Below, piece by piece: positions 32,001 through 40,143 of a DNA stretch of 64,000 nt (its first letter is position 1; the number at the start of each line of letters is the position of its first letter). Location of the stretch: the NCBI RefSeq assembly GCF_023264895.1, contig NZ_JAHFUY010000021.1:19641-83640 (forward strand), written 5' to 3'. The notes below the pieces were generated by a model. It was given only the letters and a program-made list of their open reading frames with translations. It was not told the DNA's origin and ran no database searches. The DNA is from Herbiconiux sp. GTDB lineage: Bacteria > Actinomycetota > Actinomycetes > Actinomycetales > Microbacteriaceae. The translations under genes were made by a program, and so were the position numbers.

Positions 32001-32540
32001 CTACGGATGCGCGGTAAGCCTGATCGACGTCGTGAAACCGACCGCGGCGATGTCGCTGGGCGCTGCGACCGTCCACGTGAAGCCGCCTCGAACGCTCTTC
32101 CAGAAGCACCACCTTCCCCGCACGAACCCCTCCCCCGAAACGGCCGAACCGTCGACGACGACGGTCACCTCATCAAGACCGATCGATGCGATCTCCCGTG
32201 AAAGGCGATCACGCGCCACCCGATCGGAGCCGGCAATCTCCCACTCCGGATCGAACGCCACCAGAAAGCTCGGGGCATGCAGCTTCAACGGATCGTCAGA
32301 CCCGCCGTCGCCGATGATCGCGCGCGTCGCGACGCCGGCCGGGCGGTCGGCTCCGGCACTGGATGCGACGACATGGTTGACCTCCACCGACGACACCGCG
32401 CCCCCATGCGACCAGATCGAGTACCCGACGATCATCGTGTCCTCATGAAGCGACCGAAGAACCGGCCCCGGGAACTCCCCGACCCGGTCGGCGTTGAGTG
32501 GATTCTTCGCCATCTCCTCCCACCGCTTGAGCAGGTTCAC
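32001..32540 (-). CDS. Hypothetical protein with uncertain, possibly frameshifted N-terminus
   Basis: Reading from GTG 32540 gives about 179 residues: VNLLKRWEEMAKNPLNADRVGE, GPVLRSLHEDTMIVGYSIWS, then ATRAIIGDGGSDDPLKLH, LVAFDPEWEIAGSD and a C-terminal GGFTWTVAAPSDIAAVGF. Family not recognised. The best ribosome-binding site (AAGGAGGGTCATC before ATG 32606-32608) lies upstream in another frame and would give MKRQLLLLGSCK, the start of a lipoprotein-like signal. A frameshift between 32540 and 32606 would join them, so the native protein may be a lipoprotein. A C-terminal fragment of a paralogue lies at 32874-32969. Confidence 0.55.
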   Translation of the reverse strand: MNLLKRWEEMAKNPLNADRVGEFPGPVLRSLHEDTMIVGYSIWSHGGAVSSVEVNHVVASSAGADRPAGVATRAIIGDGGSDDPLKLHAPSFLVAFDPEWEIAGSDRVARDRLSREIASIGLDEVTVVVDGSAVSGEGFVRGRWCFWKSVRGGFTWTVAAPSDIAAVGFTTSIRLTAHP

Positions 32541-32645
32541 CGGTAGGACCACGAGTCTGCAGGCTGGCCGCTCTTGCACGAACCCAGGAGAAGAAGTTGT
32601 CGTTTCATGATGACCCTCCTTGGTCACCACCAGCTTGTGCCCCAA

Positions 32646-32873
32646 GTGGGGGGCGCAGAAGCTGTTGCTTTACCCAAATGGATTGTAGAATGTTCCTCAT
32701 TTTCGACAGGCGCTTGGGTCACTTCGCGCCGAGAATTGAGCGCACAGGGCATGCGTGCCTTTCAAGTCGCCAATGATTCAACGAGGGTGCCGAGCAAGTC
32801 GCGACCTCCAACGAGCACGACAAGCTAGATCCCCTTCGCCTTCATCGCGGCAAGCGTCCCAACAGGCACGCAG
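32646..32873. other. Intergenic stretch without recognised gene
   Basis: No convincing coding signal was seen on either strand between the hypothetical gene and the paralogue fragment that begins at 32874. Short open frames here lack ribosome-binding sites and coding-like composition. The sequence is locally AT-richer than its surroundings, consistent with decayed accessory DNA. Confidence 0.4.
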
Positions 32874-32969
32874 TCAGCTCGAGACTGAACCCACGACTCC
32901 GGCTGCCGCGATGTTGCGCGGCACAGCGAGCGTCCATGCGTAGCCGTCCCCGGTGCGGGTAGAGCTTTC
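32874..32969 (-). pseudogene. C-terminal fragment of a paralogue of the 32001-32540 protein
   Basis: About 31 codons ending in TGA at 32874-32876 read STRTGDGYAWTLAVPRNIAA and AGVVGSVSS. This aligns with the C-terminus of the 32001-32540 product (SVRGGFTWTVAAPSDIAAVGF): G-aromatic-x-W-T-x-A-x-P-x-x-I-A-A-x-G is shared. No upstream part of the gene is in frame, so this is the remnant of a tandem duplicate. Confidence 0.6.
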
Positions 32970-33006
32970 GCTAGGCTGGCGGCAAGCTCTGGGGGGGAGA
33001 CCATAG

Positions 33007-34101
33007 GTGCGCATTCGGTCATTGGACGGACTCCGCGGTGTTGCGGCAGTCGCCGTAGTGATCGGGCACCTCCGACTCATCGTGGTCGACAACTACGAGA
33101 GCCCACTCTTCACAGCGCCGGTCTTCAGCCAGGTCAACCGCGAACTCGGAATGATCGGCGGCCATGCCGTCTGGCTGTTCTTCGTGCTGTCGGGGCTCGT
33201 CCTCACCCGCTTCGCCTCCCATCCGAAGTTCGACTACGGGAGCTATGTGCTCTCGCGCCTCGCGCGCCTCTACATTCCGGTCTGGGCCGCCGTCGCCCTG
33301 AGTTCCGTCTCGATCCTTCTCATTCCTCGCGCCGCGAACGGGTTCGGAAACTGGATCGACGGACACCCAGACACGCTCAGCATCAACGCGGTGATCGAGG
33401 ACCTCACACTCCTGACAGGGGTCAGCGGCCATCTCTCGCCCCTGTGGACACTGCAGTGGGAAGTGCTGTTCTCGCTCCTGCTCGTCTTCTACATCGCCGT
33501 CCTGCGACGGCTCCCGCCGCTGGTCGGAATTGCTGCCTCGATCGTGCTCATCGCGATCGGGTCCACGAGCGAGAACGCCTTTCTCCGCTACATGCCCATG
33601 TTCGCGATCGGAGTCTGCCTGGCCTTCGCATGGGACCGCATGCGAGTGATCGCGGAGCGATGGGGTTTGAGGAGGCGCGTGCTGGTCCCCCACCTAGTGG
33701 CAGTGGCCGGCGTGGTGCTCGCACTGGCCCTCAACTCTTTGCCATGGCTGCTCGAGGACCTTCACCTGCCCGCAGCCATCATGCCTTCCCTGGGAATGAC
33801 CGGATCCATGCTCGGCATCGCTCTGCTCATCGTCCTGGTCGGGTTCAACCGGCCCCTCATCCGAGTCTTCGAATCCCGCCTTGCACAGTGGCTAGGCGTG
33901 ATCTCCTTCAGCATCTATCTCGTTCACGAGCCTGTACTGATCGCCGCCATGAGAGTCGGCGGCGTCTCCGCTGTCTCGATCGGCATCGGCCTCGCCTTGA
34001 CGTTCGTGGTGGCCGCTGTGTTCGCGCGTTTCGTTGAAGGCCCCGCGCACCGATACTCGCAGAACCTGAGACGCAAGACTGCAGCACAGGTTTCCGCCTG
34101 A
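33007..34101 (+). CDS. Acyltransferase family 3 (OafA/YrhL-type) membrane protein
   Basis: 364 residues, about ten hydrophobic segments. Family motifs are RSLDGLRGVAAVAVVIGHLR at the N-terminus with the catalytic-type His, GGHAVWLFFVLSGLVLTRF, and SFSIYLVHEPVLI near the C-terminus. Such enzymes O-acylate cell-surface polysaccharides or other cell-envelope molecules. The GTG start has GGGGGAG nine bases upstream. It stands alone among hypothetical genes about 4 kb from the exopolysaccharide locus and may modify its product. Confidence 0.88.
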   Translation: MRIRSLDGLRGVAAVAVVIGHLRLIVVDNYESPLFTAPVFSQVNRELGMIGGHAVWLFFVLSGLVLTRFASHPKFDYGSYVLSRLARLYIPVWAAVALSSVSILLIPRAANGFGNWIDGHPDTLSINAVIEDLTLLTGVSGHLSPLWTLQWEVLFSLLLVFYIAVLRRLPPLVGIAASIVLIAIGSTSENAFLRYMPMFAIGVCLAFAWDRMRVIAERWGLRRRVLVPHLVAVAGVVLALALNSLPWLLEDLHLPAAIMPSLGMTGSMLGIALLIVLVGFNRPLIRVFESRLAQWLGVISFSIYLVHEPVLIAAMRVGGVSAVSIGIGLALTFVVAAVFARFVEGPAHRYSQNLRRKTAAQVSA

Positions 34102-34131
34102 CTACTCCCCCTCCCTGCCACCGGGCAGGTC

Positions 34132-34800
34132 CTAGCGAGCAGTCAGCAGCATCGGATCGACGGGGCTGTCGGGGACGTCGCCATCACGGAGCGCCCCGAC
34201 CACAAGCGCTTTGAGCGCCTCCCGCCCCTTCGGCGTCGTACCCTTCCGACCCGTGGGGTAGAAGGCCATCGGCAGAGCTATCACTTCAGCCCCCTGCCGT
34301 ACGTCAGCCGTCAGTACCGTATAAGGCTGGAGAAGGTTCAGAGGACGGAACTCGAAATCCTCGATCTCCGAGCCCGCAATCGTCGCGACGCGCCGAGGCG
34401 TTCTCTCCAGCACCCACAACTCCATCACGCCTTGACGAATGAGCCAGGCGATTCCCCGCACGTCGCCAGTGGCCTCACCCGTCAGCTCTTCTATGGCACG
34501 ACCTAAGCTCGGCAAGGCCATCCCGCCGACGCTGAGATAGCTGGGATGCTGCTCGTCCAACGCGAAGAGACGCTGGTTGAGCTGCTCGACGAGTTCCCGA
34601 TCGGCCTTGCGCCCGCGAGCCATGGCCCGTGGCACAGTCCACGCGCTCAAGCACAGGATCAATCCACAACCGAGCACCGCGACGGTAACCCAGATCGTGA
34701 GTAGGTCGTACCGAACCGCCACACCATACCCCAGCCCGACAAGTAACCCCGCTCCAAGGACGGCAGCCGCGAGTGCACCCCAAGCCCTCTGCCGGCTCAT
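34132..34800 (-). CDS. Hypothetical two-span membrane protein
   Basis: 222 residues, unrecognised. Two N-terminal membrane helices (AAAVLGAGLLVGLGYGVAV and IWVTVAVLGCGLILCLSAW) are followed by a cytoplasmic domain of about 155 residues with a conserved-looking core (LSVGGMALPSLGRAIEELTGEA, GIAWLIRQGVMELWVLERTP, LLQPYTVLTADVRQG). No catalytic motif is seen. It faces the acyltransferase gene tail to tail, 30 bases away. Confidence 0.65.
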   Translation of the reverse strand: MSRQRAWGALAAAVLGAGLLVGLGYGVAVRYDLLTIWVTVAVLGCGLILCLSAWTVPRAMARGRKADRELVEQLNQRLFALDEQHPSYLSVGGMALPSLGRAIEELTGEATGDVRGIAWLIRQGVMELWVLERTPRRVATIAGSEIEDFEFRPLNLLQPYTVLTADVRQGAEVIALPMAFYPTGRKGTTPKGREALKALVVGALRDGDVPDSPVDPMLLTAR

Positions 34801-34871
34801 GCCACCACCCCCACACCTACTATCTCAGCTCCTAACAGCCAGCCGGCGTCACGCACGAAGGTGACACCCCA

Positions 34872-35528
34872 TCAGGGCTGGGCCGTGAACCGCAGCACGT
34901 CCCCGGGATAGATCTGCCCCCAGTTGAGAATGTTCTGCCCTTCGAACTCCCCCGAGTCATGGAAGATCTGACGGGCTTCCGTTCCGAGCCGCAGCCCGAT
35001 CTCGTCCCCCCGATCCCCCTCGGCCACCACGTACTTCACGATCGCCCCACCTTCATCGACCACGACCTCCCCAGCGGCATGCTCCCGCACACCGGAGTCG
35101 ACGAGCGGAGGCCGATACACCGGCCCAGCCGCCGCCCCCTGCTCCCGGAACAGCACATACTCCCCCGGATGCAGCTCCCCGTCGTTGTAGTCGTGCCGCA
35201 CCCCGTTCGCCTTCGTGAGCTCGGTCACATCCACCCCGAACCGCTCAGCAATAGCCACGAGCTTGTCCCCCTTGGCCACGAGGTAGGCCTCCACCCTCTC
35301 CTGGTCCCCCAACACGGCCTCGCCGCCTGCTCCCTCCCGGGCCCCACCGTCAACAGGCTCGAAGCCCGCCGCCGCCGACGGGGTGGCGAGAGGACCAGCG
35401 GATGCGCTGTCCGTCGCAACGACGTCGCCCGCACCGCCTGCCGCAACCTCGCCTACGCACCCCGACAAGAGACTGCAGCAGACGGCTGCCGCGAACCCCC
35501 AGGCGACTGAGCGCTCCCATGACTTCAT
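34872..35528 (-). CDS. LysM-domain lipoprotein
   Basis: 218 residues. The signal peptide ends in the lipobox LLSGC (Cys24), followed by an Ala/Ser/Gly-rich linker. Two LysM-like modules follow: AYLVAKGDKLVAIAERFGVD with NGVRHDYNDGELHPGEYVLF, and KYVVAEGDRGDEIGLRLGTE with NILNWGQIYPGDVLRF. LysM modules bind peptidoglycan, so this is probably a wall-associated lipoprotein. ATG 35528 overlaps the stop of the upstream gene (ATGA), showing an operon of two genes. Confidence 0.82.
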   Translation of the reverse strand: MKSWERSVAWGFAAAVCCSLLSGCVGEVAAGGAGDVVATDSASAGPLATPSAAAGFEPVDGGAREGAGGEAVLGDQERVEAYLVAKGDKLVAIAERFGVDVTELTKANGVRHDYNDGELHPGEYVLFREQGAAAGPVYRPPLVDSGVREHAAGEVVVDEGGAIVKYVVAEGDRGDEIGLRLGTEARQIFHDSGEFEGQNILNWGQIYPGDVLRFTAQP

Positions 35529-36262
35529 GCGCTCGCCTCCCGTCGAAACTCCGCTTCCAGACTCCTCACGGCCACAGGCCAACGCATCCCGAGCTTCGAC
35601 CTATTCCGAGGCTGCCCATCCGGCTCAAGTCTTGCCACGAGCTCGAACCCGACGTCCCTCCAGTCCTCGTCGCGACTGGAGGCCTTTCCCGCCGAGAATG
35701 CGAGCCCCAAACCGCTGCGAATGTCGGCCCCTCCGAGCCGCTCTATCACTGCCGCCTCAGGAACGAAGTCATCGAACCACTCGAGTCGGTCGAAGACCGC
35801 ATCCCTGCCGTATCGAGACTCGGATATCCCCACCACCTTGGCGAGGGCGACTTTGCCCGAGGACGACGTGTAGGCGAGTACGGATCCGATCTCGAGGTCG
35901 GTCTCGGATCTCCATGGCGCTCGTACCGCGCTGCGAGCCTTCTGAGGCCCGACCAGCTGCCCTCGTAGCTTCGCCAGCACGTCCCGACGTTTCTTCTGAT
36001 CCTTCACGCTTGCTTCACTCCACCTTCGCGCATCGGAACCGGAATCGATGATCCGGATGGCGCGATCCCTGACCTCGTCATCGAGGCGGCCATAGCGAAA
36101 CTGCGCGGCCGCGAGTGCAATCCACAAGACGTCCAGCTCATCCTCATCGAGGCCAGCGAACTCCGCGACAGTCCGTCTAGCCGCCTCGACGTCCTCGACC
36201 TTCTCCTCGAGAAGCGCCCTGTAGACCGACCGCACATCCTCAGCGACATCGTCCGAGAACAC
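35525..36262 (-). CDS. Hypothetical protein upstream of LysM lipoprotein
   Basis: 245 residues, no recognised family. The N-terminal half is helical and acidic (MFSDDVAEDVRSVYRALLEE, DEDELDVLWIALAAAQFRYG); the C-terminal half is strand-rich (LEIGSVLAYTSSSGKVALAKVVG, FDRLEWFDDFVPEAAVIERL). The second part, with SVLAYTSSSGKVALAKV, could be a small beta-barrel. GTG start with GGGA six bases ahead. It is coupled to the LysM lipoprotein gene by ATGA. Confidence 0.65.
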   Translation of the reverse strand: MFSDDVAEDVRSVYRALLEEKVEDVEAARRTVAEFAGLDEDELDVLWIALAAAQFRYGRLDDEVRDRAIRIIDSGSDARRWSEASVKDQKKRRDVLAKLRGQLVGPQKARSAVRAPWRSETDLEIGSVLAYTSSSGKVALAKVVGISESRYGRDAVFDRLEWFDDFVPEAAVIERLGGADIRSGLGLAFSAGKASSRDEDWRDVGFELVARLEPDGQPRNRSKLGMRWPVAVRSLEAEFRREASA

Positions 36263-36410
36263 CGCGGTTCCCTAAGCTCCCATTTCGATCTCACTCACTC
36301 ACATCGGCAGAAGGCGGGCCATCCCCACACCACGGCGCGAGAGAGAGATGACCTTCGGACCCTTTGCGTAGCATCTTAACTTCCAACCGCCTTGCTCAGA
36401 AGGATGAACC

Positions 36411-36767
36411 ATGGATGAGGACGACCTACGGCTGCATGACGCCCAACTGAGAAGTTTGTCGCTGGACTGGAAGCGCGGCGAAGTACGCATCGCGATAAGC
36501 GCCTGGAACCAGATCGCAATTCAGATCACCGCTCACGGCGCCGTCTTCATCGAGGCCCCACGTCACGAGCCATGGGGTCGGAGCGATCACATCCTGTGCG
36601 CGAGCTTCACCGGAGATGAAGATCCTTTCGGCCTGGACATCACAATGCAGAGCGGAGATGTGATCCGGCTCGGAGCAGACGATTTCAGTATCACGTGCAC
36701 GCGGATCTCGAATCGCCCCCTAAGCGCCGACCCGCGAGACATCCCTATTGGGACAGACGGTGGTTGA
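36411..36767 (+). CDS. Hypothetical protein (118 aa)
   Basis: 118 residues, soluble and beta-rich: LHDAQLRSLSLDWKRGEVRIAI, TAHGAVFIEAPRHEPWG, FGLDITMQSGDVIRLGADDF. The start (HDAxLxxLxLDW) and the strand pattern resemble small immunity-like or DUF proteins of accessory regions, but I cannot name the family. AAGGA lies seven bases before ATG. Confidence 0.6.
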   Translation: MDEDDLRLHDAQLRSLSLDWKRGEVRIAISAWNQIAIQITAHGAVFIEAPRHEPWGRSDHILCASFTGDEDPFGLDITMQSGDVIRLGADDFSITCTRISNRPLSADPRDIPIGTDGG

Positions 36768-36890
36768 CTTCCGGACGCCACCGCGTCGAAGGACGAAGCC
36801 CTAACCTCTAACCCAAAATCGAACTGGCTAGCCATAACAGCGAACGCGACGCGATCGAGTGCACTTGAATCACTCACAGAAAGGCCGCCC

Positions 36891-37097
36891 ATGTCGCGCA
36901 CACCCCGCTCCCTGGCCACCGCTCACTGCCGCTACTGCGGCGTCCGCATGCGACAAGCCGCGTTCGTCACCCCGCCGGGCGCCTGTTCCGAAGACTGCGC
37001 CGACGAGTTATGGAGCGCAGGAGACGTGCAGTCCGTTGGTCCTTGCGCCAGCTCGCAACCAACGCGATCAACCCGGGCACGACGCTCTTCGATGTGA
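36891..37097 (+). CDS. Small zinc-ribbon-like protein, 3' part possibly frameshifted
   Basis: The N-terminal 43 residues form a likely zinc ribbon: AHCRYCGVRMRQ (CxxC) and GACSEDCADELW (CxxxC). After ELW the frame becomes low-complexity. An ATG in the +1-shifted frame (37010-37012, in GAGTTATGGAGC) opens 43 codons that read more like protein (MERRRRAVRWSLRQLATNA, INPGTTLFDVK) and end at 37141. Either two small genes overlap or one gene is frameshifted at about 37010. A related CSEDCADDLW sequence occurs at 54208-54360. Confidence 0.5.
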   Translation: MSRTPRSLATAHCRYCGVRMRQAAFVTPPGACSEDCADELWSAGDVQSVGPCASSQPTRSTRARRSSM

Positions 37098-37325
37098 AGT
37101 CAGGACCGACAGGCATCGGCGCAGCTCCCTCTTACGGGTGACTCATTGGGTGAAATCAAGCCAGCGCGACGTAGCCGCCTCGCGCACCTGCTTACGGTGT
37201 AGTCACGCCTTTCAAGTCATCTCCCCGCCTGTTGGTCCCCGCCCTCAGCGTCGCGGCGACGGTGACAGCATTTCTCGCCGTGATCACAGTTCTCCGCATG
37301 TAGCTACTCCTCCGTTAAACGCCAA

Positions 37326-37349
37326 GGCCCCCGCCTGTCGGCGAGGGCC
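37326..37349 (-). terminator. Intrinsic terminator of the LPNTG surface-protein gene
   Basis: On the minus strand, GGCCCTCGCC and GGCGGGGGCC form a 10-bp stem with one mismatch around a 4-base loop, followed by TTGGCGTTT. It lies about 30 bases after the stop at 37379. The remaining DNA 37142-37325 holds only short Cys-pair and hydrophobic fragments (TCLRCSHAFQ; FLAVITVL) in different frames. Confidence 0.65.
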
Positions 37350-37378
37350 CGGAACGTCGGGTGATGTTGGGAGGGTAT

Positions 37379-37912
37379 TTAGGCGGAAGCCTTCTGGCGA
37401 CGGACGACGGTCAGAACGACGACGAACGCTGCGCCCAGGGCGAGGAGTCCGCCACCAGCCCAGAGGCCGAGAGCCGGGTCCATAGCACCCGTGTTGGGCA
37501 GGCCACCGGTGGCACCGGTTCCGCCACCGGTCGAGGTGACCGTGATAGTCGAGTTGGCGATAGCAGCCGACGAGGTGCCGGTAGCGGAGAGGGTGTAGCT
37601 GCCCGAAGCGTTCGACGGAAGCGTGACGGTCACCGAAGCGGCACCGGCTGCGTCAGCCTGCTTGATGATTGCGGCGGAGGTCTCCACAGCAGCGACAACC
37701 GAAGCGAGGGTAGCGCCCGAAGCGTTCTCACCGGTCAGCGTGAAGGAGACACCCTCGTTGGGAGCGAAGCCCGTGAATGCAACCGTGACGGTTCCACCGG
37801 GGCCGACGGTCGAGCCGGGAGGCGGTGTAACGACATAAGCCTGGGCCGCTGCCGGAACGGCAAAGACGGCCAGAACAGCGAGCACAACGCCCGCGAGAGC
37901 CTTTTTGATCAT
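37379..37912 (-). CDS. Sortase-anchored (LPNTG) cell-surface protein
   Basis: 177 residues. Signal peptide MIKKALAGVVLAVLAVFAVP ending AAAQA, followed by a single beta-sandwich-like domain (TPPPGSTVGPGGTVTVAF, FAPNEGVSFTLTGENASG, ASVTVTLPSNASGSYTLSA). The sorting signal LPNTG, a membrane helix (LGLWAGGGLLALGAAFVVVL) and RRQK complete it, so it is covalently linked to the wall by a class A- or E-type sortase. ATG 37912 is chosen for the signal peptide; the upstream frame is implausible. It ends the minus-strand exopolysaccharide region. Confidence 0.85.
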   Translation of the reverse strand: MIKKALAGVVLAVLAVFAVPAAAQAYVVTPPPGSTVGPGGTVTVAFTGFAPNEGVSFTLTGENASGATLASVVAAVETSAAIIKQADAAGAASVTVTLPSNASGSYTLSATGTSSAAIANSTITVTSTGGGTGATGGLPNTGAMDPALGLWAGGGLLALGAAFVVVLTVVRRQKASA

Positions 37913-38021
37913 GTTTAGAGTTCCCCACCCTTGATTTGTTTTTCGAAGAGGTTCATCGCATGCAAACCGCGACATGCGAGTGACAGTCGCTGTCGGTGAC
38001 GCAGATGAATCCTTAGCAATA

Positions 38022-40112
38022 CTAGCCGAACTCACAGCCTGCGAAACCCCCGCGTGTTTCCGTTGAGTAAACAGTGGGGTGCACGCCGGGTGTTATTTCG
38101 GTCGATATCTTGCTCGATGCAGCGGTCTGAGCCACGAATTCCACAGCTACGGATCGCGTCTCACCGGGCGCTAGCTCCACTGGGAAGCCTGCAACCAGAC
38201 GGTTCTGGTCCCGCCCACTGAAGGTTTCAGCGCCGTCCAGCCCGGGGTCGAGATCCGTGATGAGTACCGGCTCATCGGGGTCTTCGCCGACAGGCCCATA
38301 GATGTAAATGATCGTCTTCACGTTACCCGGCATGACGCCGAAGCTTCCGTCACCGGTCACGTAGGCGGGCAGAACCGTCCCGGCGTCGGGTGGTGCCGTG
38401 CTGGTAAGGGTGACCTCGATGCGAATCGTCTGCCGCCCATCTGCACGACACGCACTGGCTTCGACTGCGACCGCAGAATCTAGGTAGAAGTCCATCTTCG
38501 CGCCGGTCCCGTCGTTCAAGTAGACGCCGACACCGGTCGAGTTCGGCCCGCTGATCGGAAGCCCACCGGCCAGAGTCGTGTCGGCGAGAACGGCCTGGTC
38601 CTCGGGATGCGAACTCCAGATCTTGAATCGCCCCTCATCACCAGCCTGAGCCAGCGCGCTCACGAGCTTCCCGGCGTCGAGATCGCCGGATGACACCCTG
38701 TCGAAGACAGCCTTGGCGGCCTCGGCGAACACGGCATCCTGAACCGACGGTTCTTCGAACTGGGCGTAGACGTCGCTCAGCAGGAACTGGACAGCATTCT
38801 CACTCGTGAGCTCCACACCCGTGGTCGGCAGCGTGATCGGTCCGGTCGCCTCGAGCAGGTAGCTGAGTGCCACCGGGTCGAACGCGATGGCACCGTCGGT
38901 CTGCACGCCGAATCGGTCAGCCCACATCGTGGCCGCGATCTGACCGCTCAGCTCGAACTGCGGAACGAGTGTGGTGTTCTGCACGAAACGGGCCGCGCGG
39001 TCGCCGTACAGTGCCAGCGACTCCGGGGGCAGCGGCAGCACGGGGGCGGCGTAGCGGAAATCGGATCCCGAGGCCTGTTGCGTGAGGCTGACCGAGCCGC
39101 CGGTGGTGGAGATCTGCGCGAGTGCACTCGTGATGCCACCACCCGACCGAAGCTCGGCAGGGTTCTGGAGGAGCAGCAGATAGTTGCGGTCGCCGTCGGC
39201 GCCGAGCATGCGAGGGATGAGGGTGACCGCGCGATCCACACCCTGGATCAGCCTGTCGGCTTCGATGACGGAGTCGCGGAGCTTGCCGACCGCCTCGGAG
39301 ATCAGGTCGATCGTGCCGTTGGTCTCGATGCCGCGCGCATCGGCGGCTGCGCCCGAGAGCACGGTGCGCGCCGTCGCGACCGTCGGCTGAGCCGCCACGA
39401 GCGGCGCCAGGTCGATGGCCCCGTTCACCGGCTGGAAGCTGTCGACACCGATGTCGGACACGTTGGAGACGAGCGGATAGATCGCATCGCTCGCGACCGA
39501 GTCCGTGATGGACGCCGCCTGTCGAACGGCTGCCAGATTGGGGCCCGCGAAGGGCACGAACTCACCGAGGCGCCAGATCGGGTCACCCGTCAGGTCGGCT
39601 GCCTGCCGCGCGTGGTCGACGAGCTCGGCGGACGTGGTCTTCGCCTTCTCCACATCTCCGGAGGAGAACTCGCTCTGGATCCGGCTCGCCAGCGGGACCG
39701 CCGCCTGAAGTTCCTGCGCGGCCAGGAAGCCGCGGACACCGATCCAGGCGATGCCTGCGACCAGCAGGATCGCGAGACCTCCGAGAGACCAGCCGACGAT
39801 CCGACGCGTCCGACGGGACCTGCTGCGGCTCCTCCGCCGCTTCGACGATCCGCTCCGCGATCGAGACGATCGCGACGATCCGGAGCGGGAGCCGGAGGAT
39901 CGTGAGCTCGACGACCTCGACGAACCAGGCCGGGAGGATCGCGAACTCGACCGAGAGCTCGAGCTCGATGACCGACTGCTCGAGGTTGATGGCTCGGAGG
40001 ACTCCGAGGACTCGGACGACTCCGACGACCGCGAGCTGCTGCTCCTAGACCGGGATCGAGGGCGCTCCCCCGGCTCCCAGTGCCGCATCCAGTCGTCGTT
40101 GTCGTCACTCAC
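38022..40112 (-). CDS. DUF4012-domain membrane protein with Ser/Arg low-complexity N-terminus
   Basis: 696 residues. The first about 105 residues are almost only Ser, Arg, Glu and Gly (SRSSSSRSSESSESS and similar), a disordered basic tail of unusual purity. One membrane helix follows (IVGWSLGGLAILLVAGIAWIG) and then a large extracytoplasmic domain of the DUF4012 family: NYLLLLQNPAELRSGGGIT, DPVALSYLLEATGPITLP and GVGVYLNDGTGAKMDFYLD. DUF4012 proteins are frequent in actinobacterial polysaccharide loci, function unknown. It lies directly after UDP-glucose dehydrogenase (31 bases), consistent with co-transcription. Confidence 0.85.
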   Translation of the reverse strand: MSDDNDDWMRHWEPGERPRSRSRSSSSRSSESSESSESSEPSTSSSRSSSSSSRSSSRSSRPGSSRSSSSRSSGSRSGSSRSSRSRSGSSKRRRSRSRSRRTRRIVGWSLGGLAILLVAGIAWIGVRGFLAAQELQAAVPLASRIQSEFSSGDVEKAKTTSAELVDHARQAADLTGDPIWRLGEFVPFAGPNLAAVRQAASITDSVASDAIYPLVSNVSDIGVDSFQPVNGAIDLAPLVAAQPTVATARTVLSGAAADARGIETNGTIDLISEAVGKLRDSVIEADRLIQGVDRAVTLIPRMLGADGDRNYLLLLQNPAELRSGGGITSALAQISTTGGSVSLTQQASGSDFRYAAPVLPLPPESLALYGDRAARFVQNTTLVPQFELSGQIAATMWADRFGVQTDGAIAFDPVALSYLLEATGPITLPTTGVELTSENAVQFLLSDVYAQFEEPSVQDAVFAEAAKAVFDRVSSGDLDAGKLVSALAQAGDEGRFKIWSSHPEDQAVLADTTLAGGLPISGPNSTGVGVYLNDGTGAKMDFYLDSAVAVEASACRADGRQTIRIEVTLTSTAPPDAGTVLPAYVTGDGSFGVMPGNVKTIIYIYGPVGEDPDEPVLITDLDPGLDGAETFSGRDQNRLVAGFPVELAPGETRSVAVEFVAQTAASSKISTEITPGVHPTVYSTETRGGFAGCEFG

Positions 40113-40143
40113 GAGAGCAATTCAACCAGAGCCGACCTGTAAG

